This document shows positions 17,599 through 31,730 of a DNA stretch of 64,000 nucleotides, piece by piece. A program made the position numbers and the translations under genes. Origin of the DNA: Posidoniimonas polymericola (lineage in GTDB: Bacteria > Planctomycetota > Planctomycetia > Pirellulales > Lacipirellulaceae); NCBI RefSeq assembly GCF_007859935.1, contig NZ_SJPO01000008.1, positions 248,001-312,000 on the forward strand. The letters run 5' to 3'. A model generated the notes under the pieces. It was not told the DNA's origin, ran no database searches, and was given only the letters and a program-made list of their open reading frames with translations. The first letter of the stretch is position 1. Each line of letters starts with the position of its first letter.

Positions 17599-18816
17599 AT
17601 GGCGACAACCGCCCAATCGATGTCCGAGCAAACCGCCCAGCTATTCTCCGAGGCGGTCATCCCCAACTACGGCCGGTACCCGGTTTGCTTGGAGCGGGGC
17701 GAGGGGAGCCGCGTGTGGGACGATCAGGGGCGCTCGTACCTCGACCTGTTTCCCGGTTGGGGCTGCAACCTGCTGGGGCACTGCCCGCCGCGGGTGGTCA
17801 AGGCGATCCAGGACCAGGCGGCCAAGCTGATCCACGTCCCCAACACGTGGTACACCGAGGCCCAGGGCCGCTGGGCCAAGATGCTCAGCGAGCGGAGCTT
17901 CGGCGGCCAGGCGTTCTTCTGCAACTCTGGAGCCGAGGCCAACGAGGCCGCCATCAAGCTCATCCGGCTGCACACGCCGGCCGAGCGGTACAAGATCATC
18001 ACGTTCCAGGGCGGCTTCCACGGCCGCACCATCGGCGCGGTGACCGCCACGGCCCAGCCGAAGTACCACGAGGGCCTCGGCCCGCTGATGGCCGGCTTCA
18101 ACTACGCCCCCTTCGGCGACCTCGACGCCGTCCGCAACCTGATCGACGACGAGACCGCGGGCATCCTGATCGAGCCGATCCAGGGCGAGGGGGGTGTGCG
18201 GATCCCCCCCGCGGGATTCCTGCAGGGTCTCCGCGAGATCGCCGACGAGCACGACGTGCTCCTGGCCTTCGACGAGGTGCAGGCCGGCTGCGGGCGGACC
18301 GGCGAGTGGTTCGCCTACCAGCACGCTTCTCTGGGGGGAGGGGATGCCACGCCCGACATCATGACGCTCGCCAAGAGCCTGTGCGGCGGCGTCGCGGGCG
18401 GCGCGATGCTGACCACGCCCGAGATCGCCCCCAGCCTGCGGCCCGGCATGCACGCCTCGACGTTCGGCGGCAACCCGATCGCCGCGGCGGCCGGCATCGC
18501 CACGCTCGAGACTATCGAAGCAGAAAACCTGCTGGACCGCGCCAAGGAGATCAGCGCCGCCTTCGCCGCGCGGCTCGAGCCGTTGGTCGAGAAGCTCCCG
18601 TACGTCGAGGAGCTACGGGTGTGCGGCCTGATGATCGGCCTGGAGCTGTCGGTCGAGGGGACCAAGGTCGTGCAGCAGTGCATGGAACGCGGCCTGCTGA
18701 TCAACTGCACGCAGGGGACCGTCATCCGCCTGCTGCCCGCCATGAACCTCACCGACGCCGACGTCGAGGAGGGCTGCGACATCCTGATCAACATTATCGA
18801 AAACCTGGAGCTGTAG
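17599..18816 (+). CDS. argD: Acetylornithine aminotransferase
   Basis: Class III PLP aminotransferase of 405 residues converting N-acetylglutamate semialdehyde to N-acetylornithine. Motifs are [30 protein letters not shown] (phosphate binding), [38 protein letters not shown], and the PLP lysine in [10 protein letters not shown] (K259). The ATG at 17599 has GAGGT a few bases upstream; a GTG one codon earlier is in frame. Its position between argB and argF settles the pathway role over other ornithine or GABA aminotransferases. Confidence 0.94.
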   Translation: MATTAQSMSEQTAQLFSEAVIPNYGRYPVCLERGEGSRVWDDQGRSYLDLFPGWGCNLLGHCPPRVVKAIQDQAAKLIHVPNTWYTEAQGRWAKMLSERSFGGQAFFCNSGAEANEAAIKLIRLHTPAERYKIITFQGGFHGRTIGAVTATAQPKYHEGLGPLMAGFNYAPFGDLDAVRNLIDDETAGILIEPIQGEGGVRIPPAGFLQGLREIADEHDVLLAFDEVQAGCGRTGEWFAYQHASLGGGDATPDIMTLAKSLCGGVAGGAMLTTPEIAPSLRPGMHASTFGGNPIAAAAGIATLETIEAENLLDRAKEISAAFAARLEPLVEKLPYVEELRVCGLMIGLELSVEGTKVVQQCMERGLLINCTQGTVIRLLPAMNLTDADVEEGCDILINIIENLEL

Positions 18817-18902
18817 CGTTCGCGGGCGTCCCACCCCTGGCGGGGTGGGCTGGGGATAAGAGCCAAACCGCCGCAAACAGCCGCTAGTCGAGAGCCAACA
18901 CC

Positions 18903-19820
18903 ATGCGCCATTTGGTTGCCCTGAGTGATCTGTCCAGCAACGAGATCGAGGCCATCCTCGCTATCGCTGCAGACCTGAAGTCGAAGTTCCAGCAGGGCGT
19001 GCGCGAGCCGCTGCTGCCCGGCCGGATGATGGCCCTAGTCTTCGAGAAGCAGTCGCTGCGGACCCGCGTCAGCTTCGAGACCTGCATGACCCACCTGGGC
19101 GGCGGCAGCCTGATGCTGGGCGACGACGCCGGCTTCGGCAAACGCGAGAGCATCGCCGACTTCACCCGCGTGCTCAGCGCGATGGTCGACGTGATCGTCG
19201 TGCGGTCAAAGGCCCACAGCACCGTAGAGCAGGTCGCCGAGCACGCCACCTGCCCGGTGGTGAACGGCCTGACCGACCTCGACCACCCGTGCCAGGCGCT
19301 GGCCGACCTGCTGACCGTGCGGGAAGAGTTCGGTGGCCTGGAGGGCAAGCGGATCACCTGGGTAGGCGACGGCAACAACGTCGCGCGCAGTTTGGCGGTC
19401 GGCTGTGCGAAGACCGGCGCCGAGTTCGCCATTGCCGCGCCCGAGGGCTACCAGTTCCCCAAGGAGTTTGTCGGCCAGCTCAAGGCCGACTGCCCCGAGG
19501 CCCTCATCAGCGAGACCGACGACCCGCACGCCGCGGTCAATGGGGCCGCCGCTATCTACACCGACGTCTGGGCCAGCATGGGTCAAGAGGCCGAGGAGGA
19601 GCAGCGCAAGCGAGACTTTGCCGACTACCAGGTCAACGGCAGGCTGATGGCCGCCGCCCCGTCCGACGCCATCTTCCTGCACTGCCTTCCGGCCAAACGC
19701 GGCCAAGAGGTGACCGACGAGGTGATCGACTCCCCGCAGAGCCGCGTCGTCGAGCAGGCCGCCAACCGGATGCACGCCCAGAAGGGCGTGCTCGCCTGGC
19801 TGCTGGGCGCGAAGAGCTAG
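18903..19820 (+). CDS. argF: Ornithine carbamoyltransferase
   Basis: Enzyme of 305 residues making citrulline from ornithine and carbamoyl phosphate. The carbamoyl phosphate loop reads KQSLRTRVSFE (the common variant of STRTR), then LDHPCQALADL, the WVGDGNNVARSL second domain, and FLHCLPAKRG, the ornithine-site HCLP motif. It is the third arg gene in the run, 86 bp after argD. carA, which with CarB supplies carbamoyl phosphate, lies 3.4 kb away. Confidence 0.96.
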   Translation: MRHLVALSDLSSNEIEAILAIAADLKSKFQQGVREPLLPGRMMALVFEKQSLRTRVSFETCMTHLGGGSLMLGDDAGFGKRESIADFTRVLSAMVDVIVVRSKAHSTVEQVAEHATCPVVNGLTDLDHPCQALADLLTVREEFGGLEGKRITWVGDGNNVARSLAVGCAKTGAEFAIAAPEGYQFPKEFVGQLKADCPEALISETDDPHAAVNGAAAIYTDVWASMGQEAEEEQRKRDFADYQVNGRLMAAAPSDAIFLHCLPAKRGQEVTDEVIDSPQSRVVEQAANRMHAQKGVLAWLLGAKS

Positions 19821-19956
19821 CGTTTCCGAGTAGTCGGCGAGCTACGCCTCGCCGGAGGCCCCGGTGCTCGCCGTCCTGTGGTTTGACCGCATCTCTAGGG
19901 CAGTCCGACGGATGTAATCCGTCGGCTGCTGGGGCGCGCCGCAAGCGAGGTCGACG

Positions 19957-21912
<1,956 letters not shown>

Positions 21913-22061
21913 CGAGGGCTCCGCGTAGAAAAAGAGAGGGGCGTGACTAGAGATTTGCGATTGTGTCCCAGTGCAATGCGCGTGTCAAACGAAGTGGCGC
22001 GGCGGGCCGCAGGCTGCGCAATCGAGATAGCCGACCGTTAGCGGGCGTGCGTTTTGGCGAG

Positions 22062-22090
22062 TTTACGCTCGCCGCCGCCGGCCCTATAAT
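22062..22090 (+). promoter_or_regulatory. Sigma-70 type promoter for trxB
   Basis: TTTACG (22062-22067) and a perfect TATAAT (22085-22090) are separated by 17 bp. The GTG start of trxB is 55 bp after the -10 box. Confidence 0.7.
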
Positions 22091-22145
22091 CTCGGGAATC
22101 GCTCAGCTCGAGCGGCCCCCGCCTAACTACACGGAAGCCCCCCAA

Positions 22146-23192
22146 GTGCCAGAACACGTCGTCATCGTTGGAAGCGGCCCCGCCGGTTGGACCGCGGCCA
22201 TTTACGCCGCCCGCGCCAATCTCAGCCCGGTCGTCTTTGAGGGCGCCGTGACCGAGGAGAACCGCCAGAACGGCACCATGCCGCTGGGCCAGCTCGCGCT
22301 CACGACCGAGGTCGAGAACTTCCCCGGCTTCCCCGCCGGCGACCTCAGCGCGTACTTCAAGACGTCGCTGGCCGAGGAGCACCACTACCTGGCCGACATG
22401 CACAAGAAGGAGGGCGTGTCGGGCCCGGAGCTGATGCACCTGATGCGGCAGCAGGCGACCAACTTCGGCACGAAGGTGATCACCGACGACATCGTCGAAG
22501 TCGACTTCTCTTCGCGCCCGTTCAAGCTGACCAGCTCGCAGGGTGAAACGGTTGAGGCCCACGCGGTGATCATCGCCACCGGAGCCAAGGCGAACTACCT
22601 CGGGCTCGACTCGGAAGAAATGTACAAGAACCGGGGCGTCAGCGCGTGCGCGGTGTGCGACGGCGCCCTGCCGCGGTTCCGCAACAAGCCGCTGATCGTG
22701 GTCGGCGGCGGCGACTCGGCGGTCGAGGAGGCCGACTACCTCTCAAAGTACGCCAGCATGGTCCACCTGATCCACCGCCGCGACACCCTCCGCGCCTCGA
22801 AGATCATGGCCGATCGGGCCGAGAAGAATCCCAAGATCACCATCGAGTGGAACAGCGAGGTCGAGGAGGTGCTCGGCACCGAGAACGACGGCGTCAACGG
22901 CGTGCGGCTTAAGAGCACGGTCGACGACTCGACCCGTGAGCTTGAGGCCGGCGGCATGTTCGTCGCGATCGGCCACACGCCCAACACGCGGTTCCTCGAG
23001 GGCAAGCTCGAGATGACCGACAAGAATTACCTCAAGTGGACCGTGCCGTTCCGCACCAACACGAGCGTCGAAGGCGTGTTCGCCGCCGGCGACGTGTCGG
23101 ACGACTACTACCGCCAGGCGATCACGGCCGCCGGCACCGGCTGCATGGCGGCGCTCGACGCCGAACGCTGGCTTGCCAAAGAAGGCCTGTAG
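22146..23192 (+). CDS. trxB: Thioredoxin reductase
   Basis: NADPH-dependent flavoprotein of 348 residues that reduces thioredoxin. The FAD motif [20 protein letters not shown] is followed by the redox-active CAVC (C168 and C171) in [11 protein letters not shown], the NADPH motif [23 protein letters not shown], and [23 protein letters not shown]. No ATG fits; the GTG at 22146 gives [11 protein letters not shown], right at the start of family similarity. A strong promoter lies just upstream. carA begins 64 bp after the stop. Confidence 0.95.
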   Translation: MPEHVVIVGSGPAGWTAAIYAARANLSPVVFEGAVTEENRQNGTMPLGQLALTTEVENFPGFPAGDLSAYFKTSLAEEHHYLADMHKKEGVSGPELMHLMRQQATNFGTKVITDDIVEVDFSSRPFKLTSSQGETVEAHAVIIATGAKANYLGLDSEEMYKNRGVSACAVCDGALPRFRNKPLIVVGGGDSAVEEADYLSKYASMVHLIHRRDTLRASKIMADRAEKNPKITIEWNSEVEEVLGTENDGVNGVRLKSTVDDSTRELEAGGMFVAIGHTPNTRFLEGKLEMTDKNYLKWTVPFRTNTSVEGVFAAGDVSDDYYRQAITAAGTGCMAALDAERWLAKEGL

Positions 23193-23256
23193 TTTCCGCT
23201 CCCCCGAGTTGTCGCTCCCCCCGCACCGCGCGCGTCCCCACCACTGCCCTGTAACT

Positions 23257-24384
<1,128 letters not shown>

Positions 24385-24502
24385 CGCCCGGAGTCTGCCC
24401 TCCGCTGGGCAGGCGACGCTTTCCGGGCCCGGCCACTTCTCCGGCCCGCGTGGCCGCGCCCGCCGCGTTCTTCCCGCTGCGGCGGATTCTGCCGCCGGCC
24501 GT

Positions 24503-24576
24503 TTGCCTGCACCCGAAACGTGACCTACGTTTCAATTGGCAGAGCGTACAGACTCATCTTGGGCAGAGTCTGACGC
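24503..24576 (+). promoter_or_regulatory. Candidate promoter and leader hairpin before the four-gene module
   Basis: TTGCCT (24503-24508) and TACGTT (24526-24531) are 17 bp apart. Beyond them an 11-bp stem with one bulged A (GCGT-A-CAGACTC at 24544-24555 with GAGTCTGACGC at 24566-24576) closes a 10-nt loop. It could be part of a leader RNA for the gene at 24658. The rest of the 273-bp gap shows nothing else. Confidence 0.35.
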
Positions 24577-24657
24577 TAGGGCAGCCACCTTTTCGATGCG
24601 GGCGCCTTCTCGCCCGCTGGGCAACACTCTCAATCCACCCGAAGGGCGCAAACCCTT

Positions 24658-25281
24658 ATGGCTACCATTGCGCTAGATCCGACGCGCGAATGCCTGACTT
24701 CCTGGAGCGAGCAGCACCAGCGGTTCGAGGAAGACCTGCAAGAGTCGTTCGACGCGCTGGACGCGTACCAGCGGCAGCTCGACGCCTGGCAGCAGCGGCT
24801 CGCCGGTGAGCGTGAGCAGCTCGAGCATGAGCGCGAGCGTCTGAAGGAGCAGGCGGACGCCGCGATCGCCGCGGCCGAGCAGGGCGATCAGACCGCCGAG
24901 CTCGAGGCCGAGCTGATCGCGAGCCGGCAGCGCACCGAGGAGCTCGAGCAGCAGATCGCGTCGTCCGAAACCGCGAGCATCGGCCTGCAGGGCGAGAACG
25001 CCAAGCTGACTGGCGAGCTGCACCAGGCCCAGCGGGCCGCGCAGGAGCTGGGCGTCCAGCTCGAGGCGACCCGCGCCGAGATGGCCCAGCAGAACCAGCA
25101 CTGGTCGGGCGAGTTCAGCCGCGTGGTGAAGATGCTGGAGCAGCAGCAGGCCGCCCCGGCAGCCGACTTCGCGCCGGCCGCGGTCGCCGCCCCCGCGGGC
25201 GCCAGCGACCCGGTGCTCGGGTCGGTCGTCGCGCAGTTCAGCAAGCTGCGGCAGCAGCGGGCCGAGCGTGGGCTGAAGTAA
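24658..25281 (+). CDS. Coiled-coil protein, first gene of the GTPase module
   Basis: Protein of 207 residues, mostly heptad-rich coiled coil (about 15-170) high in Gln, Glu and Ala. It ends in a short linker and the tail DPVLGSVVAQFSKLRQQRAERG. It has no signal peptide, membrane segment or catalytic motif. The conserved-looking tail could be a docking site. The three following genes run in the same direction with gaps of 77, 74 and 39 bp, so it is probably a structural or scaffold part of that system. Function is not known. Confidence 0.8.
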   Translation: MATIALDPTRECLTSWSEQHQRFEEDLQESFDALDAYQRQLDAWQQRLAGEREQLEHERERLKEQADAAIAAAEQGDQTAELEAELIASRQRTEELEQQIASSETASIGLQGENAKLTGELHQAQRAAQELGVQLEATRAEMAQQNQHWSGEFSRVVKMLEQQQAAPAADFAPAAVAAPAGASDPVLGSVVAQFSKLRQQRAERGLK

Positions 25282-25358
25282 ACACGTCACGCACAAGTCT
25301 CGACTCAGCGTCCTGGCCTCCCCTCCTTCCGAATCACCACCTCCCACGAGGCTCACCC

Positions 25359-26594
25359 TTGTCTGCAGCCATCCTCTCACCCCTGCGGGGCTGTCTCCGC
25401 TGGCGGGAAGTCCTCGACAGCGAGGCCACCATCGGCGCCGCCGGTGGCGCGTTGCTGTTCATCGGCATCGCTTGCGGACAGCCTGTGCTGGCCGGGGCCG
25501 GCGGCGTTGGCGCCTGCATGGTCGCCCGCAACCTGATCAAGCGTGGGCTCGAGTCCCGCGGCGTCGGGTGGGGCGAGCAGCGGCCGGGCGGCGTCCGCGT
25601 CGCCGACGGTGGCGAGCCGCCGGAGGAGCCGACCCCGCCGCGGCCCCGCCGCAACAGCACCAACGAGAACGACCTCGTCGACGAGATGCTGGCCGACCGC
25701 CGGTACGCGCTGTTGCTCCGCCGCGAGACCGCCTGCCAGATCGAGCAGGACCAGTACCTGCGGGCGATCCGCGCGCTCGACGAGTCGATGGTGCTGACGC
25801 CGGCCGGCTCGGTGCTGGTGGGCGTCGCGGCCGAACGCGAGACCCTCGGCCACGAGGCGACCACCAGCCTGCTCGAGGCGGGCGCCGAGGCGATCGTCCG
25901 CGTCGAGCCGTGCTACCTCGACCGCTACACTGTCACCAACGCCGACTTCCAGAGCTTTGTCGACGCCGGCGGCTACGAGGCCCTCGAGTTCTGGCCCGAG
26001 GAGGCCCTGCCCGCGCTGTTCGACTTTGTCGACCGCGCCGGGGTCACCGCGCCGCGCTACTGGTCCGACGGGCGCCACCCGACCGGCGAGGGGCAGCTTC
26101 CGGTCGTCGGCGTCAGCTGGTACGAGGCGGTCGCCTATGCCCGCTGGGTCGGCAAGCGGCTGCCGACCGACGCCGAGTGGACCAAGAGCTGCGCGTGGCC
26201 GATCGAGTCGGCGCCGGGACGCGTGGCCCAGCGGCGCTACCCGTGGGGCGAGTCGTTCGACACCCGCAAGGCCAACCTGTGGTCGTCGGGCGCCGGCAAG
26301 CCGGTCTCGGTCGACACCTACCCAGACGGCGCTACGGTGGGCGGCGTCGAGCAGATGGTCGGCAACGTCTGGGAATGGACCAGCTCCACTCTGGACGAGA
26401 CCACGCCGCAGGCCGTCCGCTTTCCGTCGGCGCTGCGGACCATCCGCGGCGGGGCCTACAACACGTACTTCGAGAACCAGGCGACCTGCCACTTCCAGAG
26501 CGCCGAGCACCCGCTCTCGCGGCGGCCCAACATCGGCATCCGCCTGGCGATCAGCATGGACGTGCTCGCCTCGTCGACCGCGGCCCAAGGCTGA
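25359..26594 (+). CDS. Membrane protein with inactive sulfatase-modifying-factor (SUMF1/FGE-like) domain
   Basis: Protein of 411 residues. It has hydrophobic segments at about 24-55 (ATIGAAGGALLFIGIACG and a second), a Pro/Arg linker, a helical region, then an FGE/SUMF1 domain from about 165 to 400: YLDRYTVTNADFQSFVDAGG, VVGVSWYEAVAYARWVGKRLPTDAEW, EQMVGNVWEWTSS, RTIRGGAYNT, RRPNIGIRLAI. Active formylglycine-generating enzymes have a Cys pair near the C-terminus. Here only one Cys is in that region (ATCHF), so sulfatase activation is unlikely and a ligand-binding role is more probable. Start TTG 25359 with a CGAGG site 7 bp upstream. Co-directional with the GTPase gene. Confidence 0.8.
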   Translation: MSAAILSPLRGCLRWREVLDSEATIGAAGGALLFIGIACGQPVLAGAGGVGACMVARNLIKRGLESRGVGWGEQRPGGVRVADGGEPPEEPTPPRPRRNSTNENDLVDEMLADRRYALLLRRETACQIEQDQYLRAIRALDESMVLTPAGSVLVGVAAERETLGHEATTSLLEAGAEAIVRVEPCYLDRYTVTNADFQSFVDAGGYEALEFWPEEALPALFDFVDRAGVTAPRYWSDGRHPTGEGQLPVVGVSWYEAVAYARWVGKRLPTDAEWTKSCAWPIESAPGRVAQRRYPWGESFDTRKANLWSSGAGKPVSVDTYPDGATVGGVEQMVGNVWEWTSSTLDETTPQAVRFPSALRTIRGGAYNTYFENQATCHFQSAEHPLSRRPNIGIRLAISMDVLASSTAAQG

Positions 26595-26668
26595 TAGCCT
26601 GGCTCATCTAGGCGCCCGCACCGATTGGGCGCCTGCAACGCACACACTACTCCGGACCAGATTACCCT

Positions 26669-27583
26669 ATGTCTCAGCTCATCAACGTGCCGCTCGAGTC
26701 GTACCTGCTGGCTCAGCGGGCCGCGCCGATCAACTGCCTTATCTGTGACGAGGAGAACAGCTCCGCCACGGAACGGTGCTGCCGGTGCGCGACGCCGATG
26801 GCGATCTCCCGGGCCTGCGCCGGCTCGAAGAAGGCCCCGGCGCTGCTCGCCGTGCTGGGCGCGTCCGGCGTCGGCAAGACGGTCTACCTCGGGATGCTGA
26901 TGGACATGCTGGTCCGCCGTGTCGGCGGCATCAGCGCCGTCGTGTGCGGGCCCTATTCGATTGGGCTGCAGCAGGCCACGACCACGGCGCTCGCCTCGGG
27001 CTACTACCCGGACCGCACCTCGCTGAACCCCGAGGACTGGCACTGGGTCCACTGCCAGGTGGAGTGCAGCCGCGGCAAGAAACGCACGGAGTTGGTGCTG
27101 GCGGACGTGTCGGGCGAGGCCTGGCAGCAGGAGGCCGACCGCCCCGGCACGCACCCCGCCCTTGGGGCCCTGCTAAAGAAGTGCTCCGGGATGATGATTG
27201 TCGCCGACGCGCAGCAGCTGCACGCCGGCGACCACAACAGCGACTTTGTCGCGCTCAAGCTGCTCTCGCAGCTCGACGAGTCTCGCCGGCGGGAAAAACG
27301 CGCCAGCCGGCGCGTGAACCGGACGCCGCTGGCGATGGTCCTCACCAAGGCAGACCAACGCCAGAGCTGCCTGGACGACCCGACCGGGTTCGCCGAGGCC
27401 CACGCCGAATCGCTGCTGCGGGACTGCGAGAACCGCTTCCCCAACACCCGCGTGTTCGGCGCTTCGGTGGCCGGGGCCTCGGCCCTGCGGACCATCGGCG
27501 GGCACCGCCGCGAGACCCCGCTGCGGATCGAGCCGCAGGGCGTGGTCGAGCCGCTCGGGTGGCTGCTCACGCAGATGAGCTAG
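26669..27583 (+). CDS. Zinc-ribbon GTPase-like protein
   Basis: Protein of 304 residues. The N-terminal zinc ribbon has C23xxC26 and C37xxC40. A P-loop GASGVGKT (64-71) follows, then LVLADVSGEAW in the switch II/Walker B position and MVLTKADQ, matching the NKxD base-recognition motif with Thr first. The order is that of a TRAFAC-type GTPase domain related to predicted GTPases of bacterial signalling and conflict systems. That assignment is by motif only. No membrane segment is seen. It probably acts with the neighbouring FGE-like membrane protein and the coiled-coil protein. Confidence 0.8.
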   Translation: MSQLINVPLESYLLAQRAAPINCLICDEENSSATERCCRCATPMAISRACAGSKKAPALLAVLGASGVGKTVYLGMLMDMLVRRVGGISAVVCGPYSIGLQQATTTALASGYYPDRTSLNPEDWHWVHCQVECSRGKKRTELVLADVSGEAWQQEADRPGTHPALGALLKKCSGMMIVADAQQLHAGDHNSDFVALKLLSQLDESRRREKRASRRVNRTPLAMVLTKADQRQSCLDDPTGFAEAHAESLLRDCENRFPNTRVFGASVAGASALRTIGGHRRETPLRIEPQGVVEPLGWLLTQMS

Positions 27584-27622
27584 CCGGCGTAATCCTGACT
27601 TGCCTAGTTTCGCGTCTATCTA

Positions 27623-27991
27623 ATGAAATCGGAATCCTCCCTCGGCAGAATCCCGCAACCGGCGCCCGCCGCCGATCCGCTCCCGTTGTCGGCGGGGGTG
27701 AGGGTCCGCTGCGCGACCGGTGAGGAGCTGACCCCGCAGCAGCTGGAGCAGATCGAGGCCCTCGACGACGTCATCTTCGCCGCCCTCGACGGCAACCCCG
27801 CCGCGCTGGACGAGTCGGCCCGCCTGTACCGGCAGGCCGCCGCCCAGACGCACCCCGCCGCGCTCGACGAGTCGCGCGAGCAGTACCTCAAGAAGGCCGA
27901 GTCGATCGTGGCCGACTACCGCACGCAGGCGGGCGCATCGCTCGCCAAGACGTTCGCCGCGCTCGAGATCCTGACGCTCGTCGCCGAGTAG
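27623..27991 (+). CDS. Small helical protein, last gene of the GTPase module
   Basis: Protein of 122 residues, predicted helical and acidic, with segments TGEELTPQQLEQIEALDDVIFAAL-type and YLKKAESIVADYRTQAG. It has no recognised motif or signal. It starts 39 bp after the GTPase gene and ends before a long inverted repeat, so it is likely the last gene of that operon. Function unknown. Confidence 0.7.
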   Translation: MKSESSLGRIPQPAPAADPLPLSAGVRVRCATGEELTPQQLEQIEALDDVIFAALDGNPAALDESARLYRQAAAQTHPAALDESREQYLKKAESIVADYRTQAGASLAKTFAALEILTLVAE

Positions 27992-28072
27992 CCAAGCACA
28001 AGGCCACGGCGACAGCTTCGGAAGACTGGGTCCTACTCCCGTTCTTCTTCCGCTCGTGTTGTTGAACGTTGG

Positions 28073-28232
28073 ACCGCCAAGTCGCCAAGAGCACAAAGGA
28101 CGCCAAGTTCCCTGACTCCGGCATTGCCTTGGCAGCGAAGCTACCTGCGGCGACGCTGCACTTCTGCTTGTCGCCAGCGGCTCGGCCTGTCGGCGTCGCC
28201 CGCAGTCCTTGGCGTCTTGGCGACTTGGCGGT
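28073..28232. repeat. Long inverted repeat (ACCGCCAAGTCGCCAAG type)
   Basis: ACCGCCAAGTCGCCAAGA near 28073-28090 and a further GGACGCCAAG at 28099-28108 are matched on the other side by CCTTGGCGTCTTGGCGACTT and GGCGGT, ending at 28232. They enclose about 100 bp. It lies between the convergent small-protein gene and asnS, where it could act as a terminator or be a dispersed element. Confidence 0.7.
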
Positions 28233-28244
28233 TTCAAGCCCACC

Positions 28245-29639
<1,395 letters not shown>

Positions 29640-29841
29640 GAAAGGTTCTGTTCGGTGCGTTCACAGGGGATTCCAGACCGGTAGGTCCCGACGATTCTAA
29701 CGCTCAGGACCCCTTGGACTCATCCCCACTTTCTCCGCTCCAGGGTTGAACCGCGGCGCCAGGGCGGTCATAAACGTGGCTGGCCCGCCGCCGCTCTTGT
29801 CGGCGGGCGAGCCCTATTCGAGCATTCTCCTGGAAACGTTC

Positions 29842-31263
29842 ATGTCCAAGTCAAAGCAGCTCCCCTGGTACCGACAGCTCACTGGCTACCACTGGTTTGT
29901 GTTTATTGTGGCGTCGGCTGCTTGGACGTTTGACTGCCTGGACCAGCGGCTGTTCTCCCTGGCGCGGGTGCCGGCGATCGACGCCCTGACCACCGACGCG
30001 ACCGTTGCGCAGGTGCAGCAGTACGGCAAGTACGTGACGGCCATCTTCCTGATCGGCTGGGGCATCGGCGGCATGTTCTTCGGGGCCCTGGGCGACCGCT
30101 ACGGCCGCGCCAAGATGCTGACGGTCTCGGTCCTGATCTACTCGGTCTGCACCGGCGCCAACTTCTTCAGCCAATCGGTGTGGGACTTCGCCTTCTTCCG
30201 CTTCCTGACCGGCGTCGGGGTCGGCGGGGTGTTCGGCCTGGCCGTCGCGCTGATCGCCGAGACCGTGCCCGACGGCGCCCGGGCCGGCGCGCTCGGCATG
30301 CTGCAGATCCTCTCGGCCGGCGGCAACATCCTGGCCGTGTTCGTTAAGGAGACCGTCGACTCGCTCGAACGCTCCGGCACGATCGTTGCCGGCGAGGGCT
30401 GGCGGTACGTGTTCCTGGTCGGCATCCTGCCCGCCGCGCTGGTGATCTTCATCCAGGGCCGCCTGAAGGAGCCCGAGCCGTGGCTCCGCGCCAAGGAGGC
30501 CGGCACGCTGCCCAAGGGAGCCATCATCGCGCCGTACGCCGGGCTGGTCAGCGACGCCCGCTGGCGCCGCAACCTGATCGTCGGCGCGATCCTGGCCTCG
30601 ACCGGCGTGATCGGCCTGTGGGCGATCGGCGAGTACGCGGTCGACATCCAGAAGGTCGTGTTCCAGGGCCACTTCCAGAACGAGCAGCTCATCGCGTTCC
30701 AGGCCGAGGGCCTGACCGACGCCCAGGCCCAGGCCCGGCTGGCCGAGCCCGAGACCGCCGGCCTGATCGGCGAACAGGTCAAGCGTTCGAAGAACATCGC
30801 GTTCTTCCTGCAGATGGTCGGCGCGGCGATCGGCATGTGGATCTTCTCCAAGGTGGCGATCGCGATGGGCCGCCGGCCGGCGTTCGCGATCGCGTTCGTC
30901 ATGGCGCTGTTCTCTACCGCGGGGGCCTACTGGTTCATGGAGACCCCGACCCAGGCGTACTGGATGATGCCGCTGATGGCGGCCTCGCAGCTGGCCCTGT
31001 TCGCCGGCTACGCAATCTACCTGCCGGAGCTGTTCCCCAGCCGGCTGAGGAGCACCGGCACCTCGTTCTGCTACAACCTGGGCCGCTTCGCGGCGGCGGG
31101 CGGCAGCTTCGTTTCGGCCTGGATCGCGGCCACGTTGTTCGGCTTCGCCGAGTCGCCGCTCCGCGAGCGCTACGCCGCGGTGGCGATGTGCTCGATCTTC
31201 CTCGTCGGTCTCGTAACGCTGCTGTTCGCCCCGGAGACCAAGGATCAGCCGCTGCCGGAGTAG
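29842..31263 (+). CDS. MFS transporter
   Basis: Major facilitator of 473 residues with about 12 hydrophobic segments. The loop 2-3 signature is GDRYGRAKML (about 85-95) and the cytoplasmic loop of the second half carries PELFPSRLRSTGTSFCYNLGR, typical of the sugar and aromatic-acid transporter branches. A loop of about 60 residues between membrane segments 7 and 8 (QKVVFQGHFQNEQL onward) is longer than usual. The substrate cannot be told from sequence. It stands alone, divergent from asnS and convergent with the ABC operon. Confidence 0.85.
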   Translation: MSKSKQLPWYRQLTGYHWFVFIVASAAWTFDCLDQRLFSLARVPAIDALTTDATVAQVQQYGKYVTAIFLIGWGIGGMFFGALGDRYGRAKMLTVSVLIYSVCTGANFFSQSVWDFAFFRFLTGVGVGGVFGLAVALIAETVPDGARAGALGMLQILSAGGNILAVFVKETVDSLERSGTIVAGEGWRYVFLVGILPAALVIFIQGRLKEPEPWLRAKEAGTLPKGAIIAPYAGLVSDARWRRNLIVGAILASTGVIGLWAIGEYAVDIQKVVFQGHFQNEQLIAFQAEGLTDAQAQARLAEPETAGLIGEQVKRSKNIAFFLQMVGAAIGMWIFSKVAIAMGRRPAFAIAFVMALFSTAGAYWFMETPTQAYWMMPLMAASQLALFAGYAIYLPELFPSRLRSTGTSFCYNLGRFAAAGGSFVSAWIAATLFGFAESPLRERYAAVAMCSIFLVGLVTLLFAPETKDQPLPE

Positions 31264-31730
31264 GGCCGCCGGCGGCGAGGTTCTGTCCGCTCGGTTCTGT
31301 CCGCTGGACTTTGTCTGGGCCGTAAAGTCCGAAATATCGAGCGGAGGGGACAATACCCCGGCCGCATTCGGCCCCTGGTTTCGTTCCACGCTTGTATAGC
31401 AGGGTCTGTTGCTTACATGGTGGCAGGCATCGGCAGGGTTTTGTCCGCCAGCATTGGCGCCATCCCACCTAGGGGACAAAACGGCTTGTGCCGGCCATCG
31501 GCGGCGGCAAACCTCCAACCGCGCAGCAGTCACCCCGCGCACCCAACCCGCGACCAGCCTCCTGACAGCCCACGGCGCCAGCCGTAGGACTGCGCTACGA
31601 GAAGCTCCCTTCATCCGGAAGGGAACGCCTGCACGAACCCATTAGATCACGCGCGGCGGCCACTCTCTACAAAGAACTCGGCAGAAAGGCGGCCCGACGA
31701 TTGCGTCACCCGCCGGCCTTGGCCGACCGC
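31264..31730. other. Gene-free stretch with small palindromes
   Basis: About 467 bp between convergent genes with no convincing gene. It holds a GGACTTT/AAAGTCC hairpin (31307-31330), which may end MFS transcription, and GTTTTGTCC/GGACAAAAC (31438-31446 and 31474-31482). The second belongs to the TTTTGTCC/GGACAAAA family also found near 44.4, 44.5, 60.1 and 60.2 kb. Confidence 0.55.

Noticed and set aside
24450-24809. Open frame of 119 codons overlapping the start of the coiled-coil gene
   Set aside because: It has no start signal or motif and overlaps a gene with a well-formed coiled coil.
25359-26594. FGE-like protein as the activator of the sulfatase at 35.2 kb
   Set aside because: The catalytic Cys pair of formylglycine-generating enzymes is missing and the gene belongs to a different operon.
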